DNA of 32,933 bases, from positions 1 to 32,933 of the forward strand of contig MHNE01000024.1 of NCBI GenBank assembly GCA_001819605.1, written 5' to 3'. The notes under the pieces are model-generated. The model searched no databases and was not told the origin of the DNA. It saw only the letters and a list, made by a program, of their open reading frames with translations. Made by a program: the position numbers and the translations under genes. This stretch comes from Candidatus Portnoybacteria bacterium RIFCSPLOWO2_01_FULL_43_11 (GTDB lineage: Bacteria; Patescibacteriota; Minisyncoccia; Portnoybacterales; UBA2143). This document shows, one piece after another, positions 28,985 through 32,933 of this stretch (positions are counted from its first letter, which is position 1; each line of letters opens with the position of its first letter).

Positions 28985-31105
28985 CTATGAAATCTTACAT
29001 TTTACCGTTTCATAAAATCTTTTCATCCACCAAGCGTATTCGTTAGGATTTTCAATTTCCATTTCATTGTCAAATGACCAGTATTTTATCGGTTTTGAGA
29101 GGCCGCTGATATCTTGATAGCCGTCTCCGTCATACCTTTCTACCGAAGCTTTAACGAAATTTTGAAAGTCCATCACATATTCCTTTTTAGGCAGACGAGT
29201 TCTTGGGTCATTTGGTCCAAAGTCGGCGGCGCTTATGTCTGTTCTTTGCGCCCATTTTGTTGGCCAGTCAATCGTAAATAGAACAGTTATATTTCTTGTT
29301 CCGGCCTCTCTTACAAGATTGTCCGCCGCGCCGAAATTATAAGAGTCGCCCTTATTTGGTTCAGTTTGCATCCATGGGATGCCGTCTCTTATCCATTTTA
29401 CCCCTGCTTCTTTTAATAAATCCAGATGTATTTGCATATCAGACAAAGAATTTTTAGCTATATCAGAAATCGGAGGGTAAACCTCAAGGAGATTTGGCAG
29501 ATAATTAAAACCAGTCATTGTTCCGAAATTTGGAAGAGCGGAGGCCGACGGACTTGCGGCACAACCGTTGGCAATCTGCTGAGCTTTACTGATAAGGTCG
29601 CCTTGGACATTCCTCATCTCGCCGGCCACTAACCCAAATTTGTCGTTAAAAAAACCAATTTCGATCCATTTTGAAGAATCAGATTCATCTTCAAGATTAT
29701 AGGAAGTAACAAACTTATAATTCCCATTTTCAACTCCCCGGTATTCCGTTCGTTGCTTCTTATTTTCTTTTCCTAAATATTCGCCCTTTATTCTTTCAAT
29801 ATCAAAATCTCTGGAATTAAAGTTTTCTTTATTATATTTATATTTTTTAATGTCGTATTCAAAAGTATAAGAATAGCCCGCTTCTAAAAATTGTTTTTCA
29901 GTAGTTTTTACTCCGAGTCTGCCGCCGCTTTCTAAGATAGTGAAGTTATCTCCCCCAAGATAAGATGAATAGATAGTAATGCCATTTTCATCGTTGGCAA
30001 ACAATGACCATCCAAAATTTTCTTTTAGATCGCTTGGATTAGAAGAATTAAGGGTGTCATAAACCTCAAGCCAGACTTCTTTGCCAGAAACTCCAGTGAT
30101 TCCTCCGTTTTTATCTTTAATTTTAAAGTAAGAAAATTTACTGTAGCTTTTATCTGAATTTTGATAAACATTATAACAGCTATCTCTTAAGCGGTAGGCC
30201 GAGACAACATCCACTAAGTTTTTTATATTTTGTTTCTCCAGCCAATTCTCCGCGCTCCATCCGTCCGGAGCGTTGTCATAATCAATTTTCCACCACCAGT
30301 AGCCGTCAGCGTAAGTCGGACCCTCGGTAATCGTTCCAAGACTATTGGTTGGCTGGACACCCGAAAGAGTTCCTGATGTTGAGGGAGTTGAGCGGACATT
30401 GATAACATCCGTTGTTATTACTCTATCATTGATTGAGAATGCGGTGTCTGCCGGAGCATTATATTCATCATTGTCTGTCGTTGAAGAACATCCTGGGTCA
30501 TTAGGATAGTCCATGAGTTCGTCTCCGTCGTTGTCTGTGCTGTCAGAGCATTGGTAGGTTGCGGCGGCTTTTTTAAACTTCTGTAGCTGCCAGTATCTAT
30601 TGGCGCAGCCGGAATCCTGACACCCGCATTTCCATTGGTTAGTTTTCCATGTGCAGACATAAGCGACAACATAGTTATTGTTTTCAAGCTCTGGGGGAGT
30701 AAGATTAATCGTGGCTGAAGCGCTGTTTTTATACCAGGCGCCGACCTTACTCCCGCCCTCAAAATTTATAGGCTGCCAGCTCGCGCCATTCCAGCGATAT
30801 CCTTTTTCATAGATATAATGGTTATCTCCATCCCCGACATTAATAATCGCCGAAGAAGACGAACAAGTCGCTCTAATTAAAAGTTTATTTGTAAAAACAT
30901 CCCACCAGGCGCCAAAGCCCGCAGGAGCGGTGCCTGCTGAAGTAAAAAGATGGCAGTTGGTTTGGGCTTGGGCGGATTTATCAAGCCATGAAATAACTTT
31001 TTCTATATTTATTTTTGAGCCGGCAATCAGTAAAAAACCGGCCAAAATTAAAGTTCCAGCTATAAAAAGATAAAGTGGTTTTAATTTTAGTTTATTATTT
31101 AGCAT
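28985..31105 (-). pseudogene. N-terminal fragment of an IS-disrupted surface glycosidase-like protein
   Basis: 702 native codons followed by four IS-derived ones (CKIS) and a TAG at 28985-28987. Layout: TM or signal anchor (about 9-29); a Cys-containing domain; a Ca-binding-like Asp-rich segment (STDNDGDELMDYPNDPG, 189-205); a bacterial SH3 domain (about 224-292, VINVRSTPS...GYWWWKIDY...GWSAENWLE); a beta-rich region; and the first half of a (beta/alpha)8 glycosidase-like domain (about 540-702) with candidate acid/base Glu681 in YWSFDNEMEI. The second catalytic glutamate is on the other fragment, so catalysis is presumably lost, though the N-terminal part could still be displayed. It starts 4 nt after the pilin-like gene. 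Confidence 0.87.
29000..29006. repeat. IS target-site duplication, right copy (TTTTACC)
   Basis: The second exact copy of TTTTACC, directly adjoining the right end of the element. On the coding strand it reads GGTAAAA, inside codons for Val-Lys at the break in the host protein. Confidence 0.9.
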
Positions 31106-31109
31106 GATT

Positions 31110-32033
31110 TTATCCTGGCGGCGGTTCTGTGCAAAACGCGCCGCTGCAAGCAGAATTACAAGTTTCTTCGGTTGGATAATTAAATTCGTATCCGGATTTG
31201 GGGCAGTAGGTTTTATTGCCTAATGGAGCAGGTGCTTCTGGCGGCGGCTCTGCGCACCTTCCGCCCAGGTCATTACAGACAGTATTACAAGCTGATTCTG
31301 TCGGATAAGTCATATCATCCCTAGGGCAATAAGTTTTATTGCCTTCTTCCGGCGGGGGGGTTGATCCTGTACACCCGGCGCATTCAATATCATTCCAATT
31401 CGGCCATGTTGACCAACATCCATCAGCTCCGCAAGTAAGCTCTCTTCTTCTTGTACCTTGACAGCCAGTGTTTGAATTAGTACATCCTTTGATTTCAAAT
31501 GGGGGTTTTTGAGATAGATGGCATTCTGGCTTATTTCTTCCGCTAGGACAAGTTTCTATCACTACCGGATCATTTTCTACAGGCGGAAGATTTACCGGCT
31601 CTAAATTAATTTTTAGATTAACCAAATCCGGATTTATCGTATTGAGAATCAAATAAGCGCTTAGTCCTAAAAGTAGGCCGGTAATCGCTCCCCAAATGTA
31701 TTTTTTCGCTTCGTCGGTTTTTGTGATACTGCCCGCGCTCATATACATTAAGCCGCCAATAACTAAAGCTATTAAAGCGGCCAAGCCAATGGTGGCTAAG
31801 CCATACAGGAAAACATATCTAATGTAAGGAATTAATCCGCCGCTGGCTTCAACCCCGCCTATTGGGGGATAATTTCCTTCTAATTCAGCTTCAGCGGCAA
31901 AAGCGCCATAAGCAGTAAACAGGAAAAATATTATAATCAAAGTGAGCGAGGGAAAAGAAAGTAAAATTTTCTTTTTCCGAGCGAACGAGATTATATAAAA
32001 TATAATAGTTGAGAGAATGAATATTTTTTTCAT
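31110..32033 (-). CDS. VirB2-like pilin/membrane protein with C-terminal Cys-rich repeats
   Basis: 307 aa. A hydrophobic leader (about 24-46, ending AYGAFAAEAE) is followed by a short extracytoplasmic part, then two TM helices (about 73-98 and 113-132) separated by MYMSAGSITKTDEAKKYIWGA. This is the pattern of TrbC/VirB2-type proteins in Patescibacteria. After residue 140 comes a Pro/Cys-rich tail: a TSP1-like stretch (CQGTRRRELTCGADGCWSTWPNW) and two copies of a about 35-aa module NKTYCP...YPTE-CN-C...C-EPPP (231-265 and 272-306). Disulfide-rich tails suggest surface exposure. It sits downstream of virB4, supporting a type IV secretion-like apparatus. The exact start is uncertain. Confidence 0.72.
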   Translation of the reverse strand: MKKIFILSTIIFYIISFARKKKILLSFPSLTLIIIFFLFTAYGAFAAEAELEGNYPPIGGVEASGGLIPYIRYVFLYGLATIGLAALIALVIGGLMYMSAGSITKTDEAKKYIWGAITGLLLGLSAYLILNTINPDLVNLKINLEPVNLPPVENDPVVIETCPSGRNKPECHLSQKPPFEIKGCTNSNTGCQGTRRRELTCGADGCWSTWPNWNDIECAGCTGSTPPPEEGNKTYCPRDDMTYPTESACNTVCNDLGGRCAEPPPEAPAPLGNKTYCPKSGYEFNYPTEETCNSACSGAFCTEPPPG

Positions 32034-32115
32034 GGAATAAAAATGATTTTTAAATTAGTTTCCGTTTTTTCTTTAGAGTTATTTTTATTTTTTTACTTTG
32101 TGATTTATTTTAGAT

Positions 32116-32517
32116 TTATTCTGTTTTTTTAGAGCGCATTTGTTTTACTACCTTAAGACTTTCTTTCATATAGATACTAATAATAAAAATAGTCCAAGTA
32201 GGAGAGAAATCTCCGAGTATAGGGATTAGTTCTATTAGAAAACTTCCGCCAAATCGAGCGCTGGGAAATTTGTGAAGTCTTATTAGACACCACAGTCCTA
32301 AAATCATAGAGGTAATCAAATCGCCTAAGCGAAAAAGGAAAAAATCTACACCCAAATAATCAAGGACGTCATTGGTTATAGCTACTGAGCCTATTAACAA
32401 AAATTCTATGGCGCTAATTTCGCTGACCGGTTCAGATTTTTTTTCTCCTGGCTTTTTTTGTACTGCCTTTTTTGTCTTATTTCTCGCTCGAGCTAATTGT
32501 TCGCTATAATCAGGCAT
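32116..32517 (-). CDS. Small membrane protein of the VirB4-linked cluster
   Basis: 133 aa. A basic, charged N-terminus (QLARARNKTKKAVQKKPGEKK) precedes two or three hydrophobic segments (AIEFLLIGSVAITNDVLDYL, FRLGDLITSMILGLWCLI, and FSPTWTIFIISIYM), with a basic tail. I do not recognise the family. Its ATG overlaps the virB4 stop by one base (TAATG), indicating coupling, and the pilin-like gene follows after an 82-nt AT-rich gap (32034-32115) in which I see nothing clear. It may be a secretion-channel accessory protein (inference from position only). Confidence 0.72.
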   Translation of the reverse strand: MPDYSEQLARARNKTKKAVQKKPGEKKSEPVSEISAIEFLLIGSVAITNDVLDYLGVDFFLFRLGDLITSMILGLWCLIRLHKFPSARFGGSFLIELIPILGDFSPTWTIFIISIYMKESLKVVKQMRSKKTE

Positions 32518-32933
32518 TAAATATTTTCCTCCTTAGCCAGCTCTTCTTTGGCTTTTTCTATTTCCAAGAGCTGTGCCGGGTCTGTGGTAATAATCTGGTC
32601 TTCGGTATAAGAGGCAACCACTTTAATGGCCACATGCTTCAGCCCGGCGAAAAAGATGCCTTCGCCGATTTGGGATTCCAAAAGCATGTATTTTTCCTGG
32701 TCGGTTAAGTTAAAAGTTTCTTTAACCACTTCAATGGCGGCCGGCGACTGCTTCATTAAAAGCTGAAGAGCCGAGTTGGTTAAAATCGGCTTACCGTATT
32801 TTGATTTCATAAAATCCGTTACGTCTTGAGTTACGGTTGTCAGTCCCGTGTAATATTTGCGGCATCTTTTGGCAATGCCGAAAAGGAATGAAGCCGCGTC
32901 TTCGTGCTGCATCATCCACCAGGCCTCGTCAAC
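32517..32933 (-). CDS. virB4: VirB4/TraC-type secretion ATPase, C-terminal part
   Basis: 138 codons, open to the right window edge. The first residues are VDEAWWMMQHEDAASFLFG, the Walker B-like DEAWW motif of VirB4/TraC ATPases. KRCRKYYTGLTTVTQDVTDFMKSKYGKPILTNSALQLLMKQSP is the conserved segment that follows it (arginine finger and Gln-containing sensor), and QEKYMLLESQIGEGIFFAG comes next. The ATPase powers substrate or pilin movement in type IV secretion systems. The Walker A half lies outside the window. It is first of the run virB4 - small membrane protein - VirB2-like - surface protein. Confidence 0.9.
   Translation of the reverse strand, partial: VDEAWWMMQHEDAASFLFGIAKRCRKYYTGLTTVTQDVTDFMKSKYGKPILTNSALQLLMKQSPAAIEVVKETFNLTDQEKYMLLESQIGEGIFFAGLKHVAIKVVASYTEDQIITTDPAQLLEIEKAKEELAKEENI

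Larger units (their letters stand above)
28121..28999 (-). mobile_element. IS481-like insertion sequence, 879 bp
   Basis: A complete element bounded by 26-bp imperfect inverted repeats (28121-28146 and 28974-28999). The repeats share TGTAAGA at the tip and a 12-bp core GCGTTGTTTACA, 20 of 26 identical. A 7-bp TTTTACC duplication flanks it. It carries one transposase gene on the minus strand. Intact ends, an exact duplication and a perfectly restorable host frame indicate a recent insertion. Confidence 0.93.

Noticed and set aside
28135-28985. Shorter IS boundaries using only the 12-bp core GCGTTGTTTACA, with a 2-bp GC duplication
   Set aside because: These ends do not restore the host reading frame. 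The 26-bp ends starting TGTAAGA give a 7-bp duplication and a perfect in-frame join.
30418-30762. 114-aa minus-strand ORF inside the surface protein
   Set aside because: Frame shadow of the Asp-rich and Cys-containing region. The composition (Thr/Arg-rich) follows from that sequence shifted by one base.

Overview
The window looks like a chromosomal segment of a Candidate Phyla Radiation (Patescibacteria, Parcubacteria-like) bacterium. This is inferred from gene content, not from a database match. Supporting points are very compact genes with overlapping stops and starts, few Shine-Dalgarno sequences, a stand-alone 5'-3' exonuclease without a DNA polymerase I body, shortened YebC and Jag proteins, and a VirB4/VirB2-like secretion cluster next to large surface proteins. 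No tRNA, rRNA or CRISPR array was seen.

Layout. (1) 1-6327, minus strand: tsaE, a 5'-3' exonuclease, two receiver-only response regulators, a DUF3048 protein, the DNA polymerase III delta subunit (holA), then hydB-hydG-hydD of a soluble group 3b-type [NiFe] hydrogenase. The small subunit runs off the left edge. (2) 6374-13124, plus strand: a PilB/GspE ATPase, a well-folded candidate non-coding RNA (8059-8228), ruvB, a short yebC, ruvC, and a three-gene cassette. That cassette is a 7TM protein, an ATP-grasp ligase fused to a retropepsin-like protease, and a RimK-like protein that has lost its central ATP-grasp region. (3) 13128-17497: tyrS (minus), a class A penicillin-binding protein and an unknown 164-aa protein (plus), ended by a strong bidirectional terminator. 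(4) 17581-22292: the replication-origin neighbourhood, with dnaA and dnaN on the minus strand and rpmH-rnpA-yidC-jag on the plus strand. DnaA-box-like sites lie on both sides of dnaA. (5) 22331-26281: a Wzx-type flippase and two Wzy/O-antigen-ligase-like membrane proteins. The second contains a perfect heptamer tandem repeat. (6) 26196-32933, minus strand: a VirB4-type ATPase (partial), a small membrane protein, a VirB2-like pilin with Cys-rich repeats, a large surface glycosidase-like protein, and a membrane-anchored beta-propeller.

The glycosidase-like gene is split by an 879-bp IS481-like element. The element has 26-bp imperfect inverted repeats and a 7-bp target duplication (TTTTACC). Removing the element and one duplication copy restores a single 948-codon frame, and the two candidate catalytic glutamates now lie on separate fragments.

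The items most worth following are the structured RNA, the 7TM/ATP-grasp-protease cassette with its shortened RimK partner, the exactly reconstructable IS insertion, the possible phase-variable heptamer tract, and a recurring promoter arrangement that would give leaderless or nearly leaderless mRNAs.
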